Shown: positions 10,908 through 23,303, numbered from the stretch's first letter. The stretch is DNA of 64,000 nt from Adiantum capillus-veneris (GCA_014529385.2 CM043952.1:157837057-157901056), one strand, 5' to 3'. Numbers and translations are program-made. Notes: a model not told the origin generated them from the letters alone.

Positions 10908-13900
10908 TTGGTAACAAAGAATGGATCAGTATGTTTTACAAAACTTGAAGATTTGAAGAGATGTGAGAAGCAATATGTGCATAATGTACAAATAGGCATG
11001 AAAAAGAGTGGGTTGCTAGAGCCTACTGAAAATGTTTTGGGTTTGTGTGAACAAGTTTCTTTTGTAGATACTATGGGTGAGCTTGATGCTATAATGAGGT
11101 CTAGTTTGCATCTTGAAAATGAAGTTGTGGAAGTTTGCTCTATGGAAATGTATCAAGTAATAGAAGCCTTTAAAGAAAGCCAAACAGTAGGCCCAGAAGT
11201 CCATGTTGAAACTAAATACAAGAGTGTAGCAAAGAAGGTGAAACCAGTAGCTTCACCCTTACCACCCAACAACAGGGAAAAGATTGAACAGGCTTCTTTA
11301 CAACCAAGTTTGCGGAATCCTAAAAAGATCGGGCATACCTTCACAAAGGAGTCTTTTCAAGAATTGCAGATTGGTTGCGAGGAGTTTCTAACACAGGAGG
11401 AGACAAAGTGATTCAAAGAAATGCTTTCAAATCATGGTAAGGCTTTTGCATTTGAGCCACATGAGATAGGATGTGTTGATCCTTATATTGTAGCTCCTAT
11501 GGTAATTTTCACAATACCTCATGTGCCTTGGAATCTGCGGCCTATTCCGGTTCCAAAGGCTCATTTGCCAAAGTTAGTAGAGCTACTAAATGAGAAAATC
11601 AAAATGGGAATCTTGGAGCCTTCTTGTGCTTCATACTCAAACAGGTGGTTCACAGTTCCAAAGAAGAATGGTTCTCTACGCTTCATCCAAGATATGCAAC
11701 CAGTGAACAAGGTGACAATTAGAAATGTAGGAACAGGTCCAATTGTGGATGAATTTGCAGAGGCGTTTGAAGGGAGGGCAATCTACTCAATGGGGGATCT
11801 CTACTCAGGGTATGATCGATTTCAGCTTGCAATCGAAAGCAGAGACTTGACAACCATGAGGACACCTTTGGGTTTGGTAAGGATGTGTACCTTGCCACAG
11901 GGAGCAACCAACTCGGTTGCACATATGATGAATGGGATGAATAAGGTCTTACGTGACTTTATTCCTCAAATCACAATGCCTTTCATTGATGATTTGCCTA
12001 TAAAAGGATGTGAAGAAAGTGACAAAGTTGAAGCTTTGGATCTCAAGGGATGTCGCAGGTTTGTGGTAAATCACATAAATGATTGTGATAAAATTTTGTC
12101 TATGTTGGAAGAAGTGAATCTTACATTGTCAGGGAAAAAGTCTATGTTTGGTGTCAATGAAGTGCTCATTGTGGGGCACATGTGCGGGCCATATGGTAGG
12201 AAACCTTGTCCATCAAAGGTAGATGCCATCCAAAGAATGAAAGAAACATGCACTAGCATCACTGAGGTTAGAAGGTTTCTGGGAGCATGTGTCTTCTATG
12301 TTATTTGGATTTCACATTATGCACATGTAGCTGATCCTCTTTATCAGCTGCTTAGAAAGAATCAAAAGTTTAAATGGACAAAAGCACATGTAAAATCCAT
12401 GAAAAAGCTAAAGGAGTTACTCTAGTCAGCAACGACTTTGAGAAAGGTAGACTATGAGTGTCAAAGGCCAATGATTGTGACAGTAGATACCAGTCCTACA
12501 GGGATTGGATGGGCAATAGGGCAAGATGACAAAGAAGGACATAGGTATGTGGTAAGATTTGGAGCAAAGGTACTAAGTGCTCGCCAAAGAAACTATCCAC
12601 AGATAAAGAGAGAGTTATGGGGTATGGTTACAGCCTTGAAAAGTGGAAAAGAGTACCTAATTGGTGCATGTGTGGTTGTAGAAACAGATTGTCTACCACT
12701 TCTTGGGATGATTACAAGCTGCTCAACACCAGACATTGCTATGTTGCGGTGGATTGTCTACATTAAGTCCTTAAATCCCGAGTTTAAGCACATTGCAGGT
12801 AAAGACAATACAGTGGCAGATATGCTATCAAGGGCAAGGTATGAAGATGAGTCACAAATGATTGATGAGGGAGATGATGTAGGCACAAAATTCTATTCTA
12901 TCTCTCATGTCAAAGGTAACAATGTCTGCATGACTAATTCACTTGAATTGTTCTTGAAAGATCTTTATGAAGGTGATTGGCTTTCTATTGGAAGGTACTT
13001 GAGTACTCTAACAAAGCAGGATGATTGGTCTGAACAAGAATTCAAGAGGATACGTAGGAAAGCATATGGGTACTTTTTAAGGGATGGTTACTTGTGGAAG
13101 CATCCTAAACAAAAGGGTGCTACACCACAACGGGTTACATGTAAAAAAGAGACTCAAGTAAAGCTCATGCAAGAGTTTCATGAGAGTCTATGGGCTGGAC
13201 ACAGGGGTGTGTAGGCAACCTTCTCCAAGTTGAAAGAAAAATAATGGTGGAAGGGTATGTATAAAGATGTATCTCAGTTTGTAGAGTCATGTGTAACTTG
13301 TCAAATGTATTCAAATGTTCGACATCGTGATGGATTGCACCCTACATATCCACTAGCCATGCACTATAAATGGGTTGTGGATCTAGTCACGATGCCTTTA
13401 GGAATCTGGCAGATGAGATACTTGGTTCTTGCACCAGAGGACCTAACTAACCAGGTTGAAGGAAGAGCATTAAGAGCTAAGACCACAGAAGCTGTGTGCA
13501 AATTCCTTCTTGATGAGGTGATTTGCCGTTATGGTTGTGTGGGAAAAATCACTGCAGATCGAGGTGAACTGGATGCCGAAGAAGCAAGGGAGTTCTTTTC
13601 TAGATTAGGGATCAAGCTTTCTCTTACTACAGCTTACAACCCTGAAGGCAATGGAAAGAGTGAAAGAGGGCATCCTCCTATCATCAAAGCTTTGGCCAAG
13701 GCTTGCGAAGGAAGAGTTGGTGAGTGGCCAAAACTGTTACCATATGCTTTATGGGCTGATCGTACAACACATAGCTCAGTAACTGGCTACATGCCTGTGG
13801 AGCTAATGTATGGTCAAAAGCCAGTGATGCGGATTGAAGATACAATTCCTACATGGAATGTACTACCTTGGCAAGAGGGGCTTAGTAGGGAAGATCTCCT

Positions 13901-14357
13901 TGCACTGCGTATAAGGCAACTAGAGAGAAGACCTGGAGACATTGAGGCTGCAAAAGAACGAGTCAAAAATGCAAGATTGAAAAACAAGGACTACTTTGAT
14001 AAGCGACATCGGCTCAGGAGCAAAGCAATTGACAAAGGTGACTGGGTTTTAGTGTATGATAGTAGCCTTGATAACCAACACACAGTCATGCGTAAGTTTT
14101 CAAAAAGATGGTTTGGACCATATGTTGTAAAACATGTGCATGAAAATGCTACTTACATCTTGTCTGAACTAGATGGCACAGAAGTAACGATTCCCATTGC
14201 AGGAAAAAGCATCAAAATGTTTAAGAGAAAAGGAGACAATGATCCAGAAAATGCTGATGAGGAAGAAGAGCAAAACACAGGTGAAGATCAAAGTGAAAAT
14301 GAAGCTCTGGAATCATCCAGTGAAGATGAAAGCAAGGAAGATGTACAAGAGGGCTGA
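10908..14357 (+). pseudogene. RT, RNase H and integrase of E3
   Basis: One frame, shifted relative to gag, is interrupted by TGA 11409, TAG 12423, TAG 13212 and TAA 13242. The RT has PKKNGSLRFIQDMQPVNKVT, YSMGDLYSGYDRFQLA, LPQGATNS and the catalytic FIDDLPIKG (about 11981). RNase H has TVDTSPTGIGWAIGQ and ELWGMVTAL. The integrase has CVTCQM of the zinc site, then D in WVVDLVTMP, D in ITADRGELD and E in GNGKSERGH, the DDE triad. The C-terminus is acidic (PENADEEEEQNTGEDQSE). The FIDD-x-P-x-KG motif and the sequence RRFLGACVFYVIWI resemble a Ty3 branch I associate more with fungi and non-seed plants than with common seed-plant chromoviruses; that placement is from memory. Confidence 0.92.
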
Positions 14358-14400
14358 TCTTACAAAGAAATAATTTGGCACATACCGGAGGATGTGCAGG

Positions 14401-14415
14401 TTTAGAGGGGGTGGA
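14401..14415 (+). other. Polypurine tract of E3
   Basis: TTTAGAGGGGGTGGA directly precedes the TGTCG start of the 3' LTR. This is the expected plus-strand priming site. Confidence 0.8.
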
Positions 14416-15239
14416 TGTCGTGCTGTGACATGTACATAGTGGGAACACATGCTACAAGAGATATCTTGTAACTTTTTAGATACATAATTATATTTTCTAT
14501 AATGTACATATGCATATCTAAGTATAAAAATAAGCTTTCTATCTCATCTTATTATTTATCTCAAGGGTAATGTATTCTTACTTTACCATCAAAAAATACT
14601 ATGGGAAAAGTGTCAATAGCTCCGCCTCTTTAACTTGGGGCAAAAAGCATTGATTCTTTATTTCTACTATTTCATTATCATCTCACACCCTAGCTAGATC
14701 CTATATCTAGGGTAAACTCCAATATATATATATTCTATGTATTTTTTATACTTTTCTTATATTTCTTTTAAATAGCTACTAGGAGAGAATCAAATCCTAG
14801 TGGGACACTAGGTGGCATGATTTCAAAGATACACTTATTTTAATGCATTATTGCAAGCATGGTTACAAAACTTTGTCAAGGAGAAATGTCATGCTTTCAT
14901 ATGGCATGAGGTGTCCTTGGGAATTAAATGAAAGTCAAGGCTAAGGAGACCACATGAAGACTTTTGCTGCCATAAATGGACCCTATTTTGATGAATTTTT
15001 TACACAAGGTTCCAATCCGAATTGGAGAATGATTTTAAAATGAAAATTGTAGCTAATGAGCTGAAGTTTCTGTCCATATTTTTATTTTTTTATTTGGAGC
15101 TACGGTTGAGGAGATATGATCAAAATACTGGACCCCAGTCTGCCCACATCATGCAGGGACAGCTCATTTCCAACTTTTCCAATTCCTGTTCACACTGGCT
15201 CCTCTCTTCTTGTGTAAACCCTTGTGGGTTCCCTTCACC

Positions 15240-15247
15240 TATAAAAG
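15240..15247 (+). promoter_or_regulatory. TATA box, 3' LTR of E3
   Basis: Same CACCTATAAAAGGGG context as in the 5' LTR. It could drive read-out transcription into the E1 remnant and its downstream ORF. Confidence 0.6.
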
Positions 15248-15583
15248 GGGACCTCTTCTTCTTTGGAAGGAACTCAAGCATTCAAGCCATTGATGAGAGG
15301 AATTCTCGAGGGAGTGAGTAGTAATGCCTAATTGTACTTAGCCATTAACATAAGCCCAAGCCTACACTTTCTCCTAGAGGGAGACTAGCCATTCTTGCAA
15401 CAAGCTAACCTTGGAAGATCAACTCTAATCAAAGAAGGTCTTGCACTTGGTGTATCAATCAAAGTGGAATTATCCACTCTTCTTCTCTCTCCCATCAATA
15501 ATGGTGCCGAAGGGTTTCAAGTAAGATGTGTTCTACATTGATGTTTTCTTGATTTCTTGTTGTTTTCATTTTCATCTCTAATC

Positions 15584-15707
<124 letters not shown>

Positions 15708-16525
15708 CTAATCTCATCTCCTTAACCAAGCCTATCTCTCTCATTCTTAGTAATTCATCCTCTCTAGGTTCTCTTTGCTACAGGTACATCTCTCCCCGCA
15801 GTATCCTTATTGCCTACGGGCAAGAATAGGGCTTGGGAGGAAAACTTCTCATCTCTTCACTTCTCTCATATCTACATTTCTCACATACTATCCTAGATGA
15901 ATAACCCACATGATGATCATTTCTATCGCTTTCACTCTGTACGATCTATTAGAATTAACATATGGATTAGCCGAAAAATACACTTTCAACAACGTATAGT
16001 GTTTCTCTTTGGCCCAGAAAGGCTTAATGAAATACTTCTATCACCGGATCCCATCATACTATCTCTCATAGACTATAATTTTTCTTTTGATGTAAGCGTA
16101 GTTATCTTGCTATGAACCAAGAGAATTTGTACACACAATTAATCCCAATCACTAGACAAAATATATATATTATGGTAAGCACAAAACTACAATTTTAAAG
16201 AACAATTCGTAGCCTATTTGGGCAGCCAAGATTGATTGCCATTAACTCATTTGTTAACCCTTTCATATTACCCATGATACGATATGACCATAGCCTTGAT
16301 GTTTTCATCTTCGTATTATTTTGAAATTCTCTTTTGCGTTCTTTCTTTGTGTGTGTGAATGCAAGAGAGAAAGAGTGAGTCTTCTTTGATTGCACTTCTT
16401 TCCAAACCCTAGTCTTCATGGCATCTATGGTTTAACTCCTTCATATAGTTTTTGTTGAGTTCTCTCACAAACTCTCACAGCCATAAGCCCGGTGCTTTCC
16501 TGGCAAGACCGCAAATTTCTCGACA

Positions 16526-16760
16526 GCGGTGTTGCAAGATCTGTAGTCTAGGCGGAAGAAATGGCTGGCCCTAAAGCACAGCAATTTTTACGGGGGCAGT
16601 TGGTCCTTGTCTTTAATTCTCACCTTGGAAAGATGCTTGGGAAGCTAAAATTATGGTGGTCGGGACCATTCTAGATTTTTAAAGCATGCGGGCCCACTTA
16701 TTTTTATTTGGCGGATTTGTGGGGGGAGGTGATTTTTGTGCCGGTGAATGGATTTTGACT
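16526..16760 (+). pseudogene. E1 pol remnant, C-terminal part
   Basis: This continues the gene cut at 6353. The translation gives LQDL, then RGQLVLVFNSHLGKMLGKLK, WWSGPF, YLADLWGEVIFVPVNGF and LCHYF. This is the usual Ty3 integrase tail: a GPF/Y-type core, then V-x-P-V-NG. Stops and a frame change are present. It marks the end of pol; a separate ORF begins about 470 bases later. Confidence 0.75.
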
Positions 16761-16979
16761 ATGCCATTATTTCTCACCTACTTCAATTCCATGTCCCTTT
16801 GCTGTGGTACAAGAGCCGAAAGCCGCCTTATCATGAATGGGATTTCTTTTGCATGCAATCTTGGAAAGCAGAAAAAGGGAAATGATGATTGCAACACCGT
16901 GACACACCCTATTTTGAGAACTCTTTGTGAGTGGTTTGGTGCATGCAGTCAATACCTTATACTCTCCTCACATTTTTTG

Positions 16980-17214
16980 CATCGTTCTCGCAAGGTTCTC
17001 ATGTCTCATTTCTCTGTGGTTCTGTGTCTCTTTGCTACCATGACTGCTTCCCTGCTGCAATGCATTCCATTTACTCCAGTGCAGCAGCATCGTTCTCGCA
17101 AGGTTCTCCTGTCTCATTTCTCTGTGCTTCTGTGTCTCTTTGCTACCATGACTGCTTCCCTGCTGCAATGCATTCCATTTACTCCAATGCATTCCATTTA
17201 CTCCAGTGCAGCAG
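16980..17214 (+). repeat. 108-bp tandem duplication
   Basis: Two copies start CATCGTTCTCGCAAGGTTCTC (16980 and 17088). The second copy contains a further internal duplication of about 19 bases (ATGCATTCCATTTACTCC). It lies between the end of E1 pol and the extra ORF. Confidence 0.88.
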
Positions 17215-17229
17215 CTAGCTCTTCGCAGG

Positions 17230-18495
17230 ATGGATGCTTGGTTGCAAGATTTGCACCTACGTGTCTTTGCCAACCTAGATTGGCAAGGAATCCCTGTTCA
17301 CCCGCAGGCCACATCATTGATCGAGCAACTCGCTACTGGTGATATGGTGCAAATCAACAACCAACAAATTTAGTTGAGAGCAGAAATAATTTCAAGATGC
17401 TCTTGTTTGCCCAGTGATGGTGTTGTACGAGCATCACATGTTATTCTTGCTGCAGAGGCCGAAGAAGAGTTTGGTTTGAAAGTAAAGGGTGAATACAAAC
17501 TATCAGGGCTTACAGATATAGCAATAAGGGATGCCTATTACTGGTTTCTTGAGGCAATTTGGTTGCATGCCAAAACGTATACGATTTCGGCCAAATCACA
17601 CAATGTCTTGCATTTGGCCTACTTTGGGCCGGTAGCATGGGCAGTGATTGTCAGGGAGAGGTTGCTAGCAGAGTGCCAAAGAGTGGTGGCACAGATGGGG
17701 TGAATTACTCCAACAAATACAAAAGTCGTCCAGCTACTTACATTGGTGTTTACATTGAGAGAAATTTTCCCTCTCACCCTTCGGCCTCTGTGCCACTTTG
17801 AAGATGACAGATTTGTAGTATGTGGTACTGCTACACCCTTGCCACAAACTCAGAGTCAGGAAGTGCATGTTGTGCGGGTAACTCAAACCCCTGTTTGCAT
17901 TGTAGATGTGCCCGGTACATCAATTGTAGTGCTAGCCTTTAGTGCACAGGAGATGGCCACTACAGGAACATTGAACCGAAAGCAAGGTCGGGAGGAGAAC
18001 TTGTTTTCCACACCACCTTCTGCTTTGACATCCACCTTGCCGGAGGATTCCATTGTTGCACGCTGGAGACGCAGAATGCAGGAAAGAGCGGCAACCTCCA
18101 CTCCGGCTAGGACTGTCTCTGAGGGTACGGATACTTCCTCGCAACCAGGAGATTCTCAAGTTACTATCACCACTACTCTAACGGAGGGCACTCTTCCAGC
18201 AGTTTTTCCCTGGGAGACGACGGTCGCAAACCCCTCTGATCAGCTCCAGGAGTGCGGCACATTTTTGCAGTGTCTTGCGAAGTCTTTACATTCGACCTGG
18301 CTAGCTCCCACAACTTAGGCACACGTCACTAAGCTGGAAACACAGGTAATGGCCTTGCAGGATAGCATAACCGATTTAACATATCAAAATGTAGCATTAA
18401 CTACGGTAGCTCGGCGGCAAACTGAAGAAATCCAGGCACTCAGGGAGGCCCATTTCTTCAATTGCGAACGTAGAATAGCCTTGCCACTTACTTAG
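17230..18495 (+). pseudogene. Extra ORF downstream of E1 pol
   Basis: A single frame from ATG 17230 reads MDAWLQDLHLRVF and continues about 420 codons with stops TAG 17371, TGA 17701, TAG 18316 and TAG 18493. The first part (to about 17700) looks globular and includes GLTDIAIRDAYYWFLEAIWL. The middle is Ser/Thr/Pro-rich, with RWRRRMQERAATS. The last part (from 18319) has a coiled-coil look: KLETQVMALQDSITDL and RQTEEIQALREA. I do not recognise a named family. By eye its globular part resembles the 5' part of the post-pol ORF of E2 (32453-31677), so it may be a lineage-specific third ORF of these Ty3 elements. The function is unknown. Confidence 0.55.
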
Positions 18496-19559
18496 CATCT
18501 CATCTTGATGATGTGATGATTAACATGAATGATCTGGATGCCTTAGCAGTGGAGATGCAGTAGGACCTCCACAATTTTTTAGAGACTCAAATGCAGAGTT
18601 GGAGATCAAGGTTGTCGACCGAGGTGATAACATAGCAACCAACTCAACAGGTTGTGATGAGACAACCTGAGCCGTTGAATAATGACAGAGGTAAGAATAT
18701 TGTCCCAGAAGGTTTTGATATTGTTGATTGGGCAAAAGCTACAGAAGATTGTGTTGAGGCCCAGGCTCATGTCTCTTGTTTGCAGTGAGTGATTCATCGC
18801 CTTCGTAAGGAGCGGCATAGAGTATGTTTTCGGGTAGAGACTTTGGCTCATTCATTCTCCCTCAGTCTTCCGCCATGTCCTCCCTTTTGGCCTGCAGTAA
18901 ACAGATACTTGTCTTGGTATTATCCTCTACATATGCCTCTTGCTCCTTTGCCACAGGCACCTCAGTCTATTTCTTTGCCAACACAATTTATTCCAAGGCA
19001 TCCTTGGCTGAAGCAACCTGAGATAGATCCATAGCTATTGGCTGAGGTGTATCAGGCTCATTGCCAAGATTTTCAAGGATTTGGTTATATCGACATTTTT
19101 TCCTCACCATAGCAGGTGGAGGAACAGCAATCAGAACCTTTGACACGGAGGGGCTAAGGTGTGGGTTTGCACAATCCACCGTGCGTGCCAGGTGTTACGG
19201 CATAAACTGCATAGTGCGGTCCTGCAGTCCTGTAGAGGTCTGGACATTGCAGACTAGGAGTCATGCGGCTTTGGGACATTTCTTCATAGGATATCATGGG
19301 ACAGGATGGGGTTTTGCATCGTTCTTGATCTACACTGGATCAGCGGTTGTATATGGGGGGCATACATGTCTTTGGGGATATCTCTAATATTCCTGTGATT
19401 AATACATCTTCTCTCTTGTACTCTGTGTTTGATTGCATATCAATGAAGAAGACGGTGTTCTGTTACTTGTCTTTTGTTCTGCCTTCCTGTGTTCTGGTGT
19501 TCATATAATGTAAGGCAGTTTGAGGGTAATCATTCTCGTAATGCTTATTGCTCCTTTGC
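18496..19559 (+). other. Decayed continuation, no clear gene
   Basis: Fragments of protein-like reading (NNDRGKNIVPEGFDIVDWAK near 18695; QAHCQDFQGFGYIDIF near 19050) are separated by stops and frame changes. They are probably the rest of the E1 extra ORF and its 3' flank. I cannot place an LTR or polypurine tract here. Confidence 0.35.
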
Positions 19560-20389
19560 AAGCAATAGCCATTACATATTGCCTTGTGTCAGAAAAGTTA
19601 CATAGAGACATTGCTATGTAAGTTTGGACTTGAGGATTGTAGACCTATTGCCACTCCCATGGAAACACGTTTGAAATTGATTCTACATGATGCTGGAAAT
19701 CATGCTGATGTCACTCTTTATCAAACTGCTGTTGGCTGCCTCATTTATGTAAGCAACACGAGGCCGGATATTCAGTTTGCAGTCTCTCAGGTCAGCAGAT
19801 TTATGCATAGCCCAGGGTCTAAGCATTCGCATACTGTCAAGAGGATTTTCTGCTACCTTAGTGGCACTTTACATTTTGGCTTGTTTTATCCCAAGGGGGG
19901 ATCATTGCCGTCAGAATTACATGCTTTTTTGGACTCATATTGGGCTGGTTGTTTTGACACGCGAGTGTCCACAAGTGGTTTTTGTTTCATGCTTGGCAGT
20001 TCATGTATATCATGGTTGAGCAAGAAGCAACTTACTGTGGCCACTTTGAGTTGTGAGGCTAAGTATAGGGCAGTCTTCACAGCTACACTTGAGTGTGTAT
20101 GGCTCAGATGCCTTATGGCTGATTTGGGTGTTGGACAGGACACTGCCAAAAATATCTACACTGACAGTTAGAGCGCATTCGCAGTTGTGAGGAACCCAAT
20201 TTTTTGTGCTCGCACAAAGCACATTGAGGTGCATTACCACCATGTCAGAGAGAGGATCTCAGCAAGAGAGATCATCTTGGCTTATGTGCCAACACAGGAC
20301 AACCTTGCATATCTTTTCACAAAGGCATTGTCTCGTGAGAAGCTTGAAGCTTTCCGCAAAGCTTTGGGCTTACTCCCCTTTGTGGACTG
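19560..20389 (+). pseudogene. Ty1/copia RT-RNase H 3' end (C2 copy A)
   Basis: The frame opens with LCQKSYIETLLCKFGLED and runs through ATPMETRLKL, GCLIYVSNTRPDIQFAVSQVS, the RNase H segment LDSYWAGCFDTR (normally D-S-DWAG), LSCEAKYRAV, ARTKHIEVHYHHV and ENL-type TQDNLAYLFTKALS, ending at TGA 20387-20389. A TAG at 20169 replaces an expected Gln. The D-W-A-G to Y-W-A-G and E-A-E-Y to E-A-K-Y changes suggest loss of RNase H activity. It is 5' truncated at about 19560. Copy B, on the opposite strand at 33483-35102, is longer. Confidence 0.9.
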
Positions 20390-20466
20390 ATCATGTCCTC
20401 AGGGCATGGCACTTCCCCTTTACTCATGTGCCAGCTCTTGTTCACCGCATCACTTCAGGGGGGATT

Positions 20467-20681
20467 TGTTACCGTATACATGTGGTAGTGATATGTGTGA
20501 ACACACTAGGACCGCCGGGGCATTTTTTCCCTCTTTAGGAGGTTTTTTCCCCTGAGCATTATATATACACCCATCACTATAGGGATATCAATATTTCCAT
20601 TGGACACTCTCTATTGTGTGCCTTGCGCTCCCTTTGTCTTCTCCAAGCTGTGTGTGTTTCTCTACAAACCTAATTCCAACA
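20467..20681 (+). repeat. 3' LTR of C2 copy A (215 bp)
   Basis: It follows the polypurine-like TCAGGGGGGATT. It starts TGTTACCGTATAC and ends CCTAATTCCAACA, with TGTT/AACA ends matching copy B. A TATA-like ATTATATATACACCC lies near 20560. Confidence 0.85.
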
Positions 20682-21179
20682 TCATGATCACACTATCATC
20701 ACTAATTAGCATTACTTGCATGGATTGTCTTGCAATAGAACTAGAATCTTGTTTCTCAATGGGAGAATTGATACTAAGAGTGGAAAATATAACCATCTTG
20801 TCATCATCATTAACCACCATAGCTTGTACACGCTCTTTTGCAAAATAATGGGAGTATCCATACCTGGAGGGGGTGTTGAATGTGTGCCCATTTTCCTTCT
20901 TGTCTCGGCATCAATAGCATGTTCATTGATCACCGTAGCTTGCAATGAGTCCCTTGCAATAGACCTTGAAGATGTTGTGTGAATGGAAGTAGAACCAGGA
21001 GGTGCAATTGTTCATGATGTTCTCATGTGCAGTCTGTGTATTTGTGTGTATGTGGTTGTTATTTTCCTATTATATGCACCTGTGTCATTGTACATATCCA
21101 TGTGTGTGGTGTGTGACTTTTCATATGCTTCATCTTTTGTTGCTAATGTTATGGACTTCATCTTATTATCTCTATTGTA
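20682..21179. other. No recognisable gene
   Basis: Low-complexity, T-rich plus strand, ending in a GT-rich stretch and TTATTATCTCTATTGTATATTCAG, which resembles a 3' splice acceptor. Weak protein-like reading exists on the minus strand (SIARDSLQATVINEHAIDAE) but without support. Confidence 0.4.
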
Positions 21180-22470
21180 TATTCAGGTGGACACCACCTC
21201 CATACACCAAAATTCAGCATGCAAAGGTTTGCACTACAAAGGAGGAGTTTCATGAACTTTACAATCTCAGCTTGGATGGGTTTGACAACACGCATATGAT
21301 GGATGCCTCAGACATAGATTGGTTGTCCGTGTTCACGGTGGTAAGATCAAAAGGGAAGAATGTGAAGCTTCGCACCGTACGGCCAAAGTTTTTTAACAAA
21401 TTCATGGTGCTGTATCAAATGGTCTACCAGTAGTTACTTGTAAACGGGGAGTGCACTGCCTAGTTTGCAAAATAATTTTCTTTTGAAAATTGCCAATGGG
21501 AAGAGTTGTCTGATGACAAGTCCAAGCACAAGGTTTCTTGGGCAGTCATGGCTGCGAGCTCAATCAGTCGGCTAGGAGAACACAAGCAAGGGCTCTCCAA
21601 CAAGAGGGCTAGATTAATGACATACATGAATGAGGGGGATACGATGAGCACATTATCATTCAAAGGTGCACCACTGAAGGCCAATTTGGTGCAACAAATA
21701 CTCAGCATGCGGATTAGGCACTAGCCTTGTTGGCTGATGTACATGCCAAAATTAGGGATGTGGAGACTGATATAGGGCAGATCACAAAAGAAATGCAGCA
21801 AGTTGAAGTGGAAATGCAGGTTCAATAAAAGAGATACACATTTTTGTAGAAAAAAATAAAAGAAGTTAAAGAAGAACTAGCCACATTAGAGGCTAGTGGG
21901 AATGCACCTTTGGAGCAATCGATACAATTACAAGCTGTGATAACTGCAAACAAAGATGTCCTTGATCTCCTTGGAGTGACCGAGAGTGTCATGCTCAAAA
22001 ATAACATTGTTGCAAACATGCAGGTTGAATTGTGAACAATTTACAGCTATTATGTTTTTAAATGTGTGTTTGAAGAGTTAAGATTGATTTTTTTGCCTTT
22101 GACACCAGGAGCGGCTCCAAAAAAAGAACTTGTTTGGCAACACTTAAAAATCAAGAGGCTTTTGTTGAGGACAATCTTTCTCAGTTGCAACAAGGCAAAG
22201 GTCCACTATTCTCTCCCTCACCTCCTATGCCTCATGTACATCAAGGACCCATATATTCAAGGAGCTGTGCTGCAGCCTGTGCACCACTTGTGGAATGGGT
22301 CTCTCATCACCTTTTTTGTGTTGCAAATTTATGCATGTTACATAACTTTTGCTTGGAAATGGGATGCGGTGTAGAGATCCCTGCATCTCTAAAGACGAAG
22401 TTTTGTGCGAATACAACTTTTGCTATAGAAGACAAAGGTACCCCTGCAGGTATGTCCCCAATAAGACAGT
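21180..22470 (+). pseudogene. Unrecognised decayed coding exons
   Basis: Protein-like pieces in changing frames. At 21187-21433: KVCTTKEEFHELYNLSLDGF then MDASDIDWLSVFTVV. At 21490-21720: KVSWAVMAASSISRLGEHK and LSFKGAPLKANLVQQIL. At 21722-22035: a strongly coiled-coil stretch with VHAKIRDVETDIGQITKEMQ and IKEVKEELATLEA. At 22134-22470: TLKNQEAFVEDNLSQLQQG. Possible splice acceptors (TATTCAG near 21186, GACACCAG near 22109) suggest an intron-bearing gene, but stops interrupt most pieces. No family is recognised. Confidence 0.35.
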
Positions 22471-22589
22471 GATAGTTGTACTGCCTTTTTAATAGCTGTT
22501 GTGCAATGGCTATTGTTGGTTATGTTATGGTTATAGTAGCAGTAGCGGCTGCTTGTGTTATGTTGCCTAGAGCTATTAACACCCAATAA

Positions 22590-23300
22590 TAATTGACTGC
22601 TATTAACAAGCTATGACATAACCAAAGTTTGCTAAAGCTGTCACAAGAAGCTTCTAACCACCTTTTAACTGCTATAGACTTTCATAGTTAGAGGGTAATA
22701 GCTATGGCGTTAACTAGGTAGCTATTGATATAGGTATTACTTGTCTAATAGTTGTTGGCTACCTTCTATAAAGCTATCGTGTACATCATTAACCATTTAA
22801 GAGCATTTTGATAGCTATGGAACAAATTTTAAATGCTAATAGCTGCCCAGTAGCTTCCTCTAATAGCTTGTAAGTAGCTATGACCAGCTTTTAGTTGCAA
22901 TTGACCTTAATAGTTAGAGGGTAATAGCTATGGCCTTAATTGGGTAGCTACTAATATAGCTATTACCTGTCTAATCGATGTATAAAGCTATCCTGTAGAC
23001 CATAAACTCCTTAAGACCATTTGATAGCTATGGAGTAGCTATTAACTTCTAATAGCAACATGGTTCTTGTTAAATAGCTCAACAATAGGTTGACAAAAAG
23101 CTTTTGACCATCTATTAGGTAGTTATGTCTTGAATACCTAGGTGGTGATAGCTATGCCCATTTTGACTAACTATTTATATAGCTTAAATAGATATTACAA
23201 AATCTATTATAGCTACATCTAGCTCTTAACCAGCTATCATGAAATTGGTGATGATCTCTTGAGATAGCTAATTCCAGTGTTAGAAGATTTCAGCTACTGG
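22590..23300. repeat. Tract dense in TAGCTA palindrome
   Basis: Within about 700 bases AGCTAT/ATAGCT recurs every few tens of bases on both strands, because TAGCTA is its own reverse complement. A longer unit starting TTAGAGGGTAATAGCTATGG occurs at about 22687 and 22915, roughly 228 bases apart, with related sequence continuing for over 100 bases each. No gene is seen. Confidence 0.75.
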
Positions 23301-23303
23301 TGA

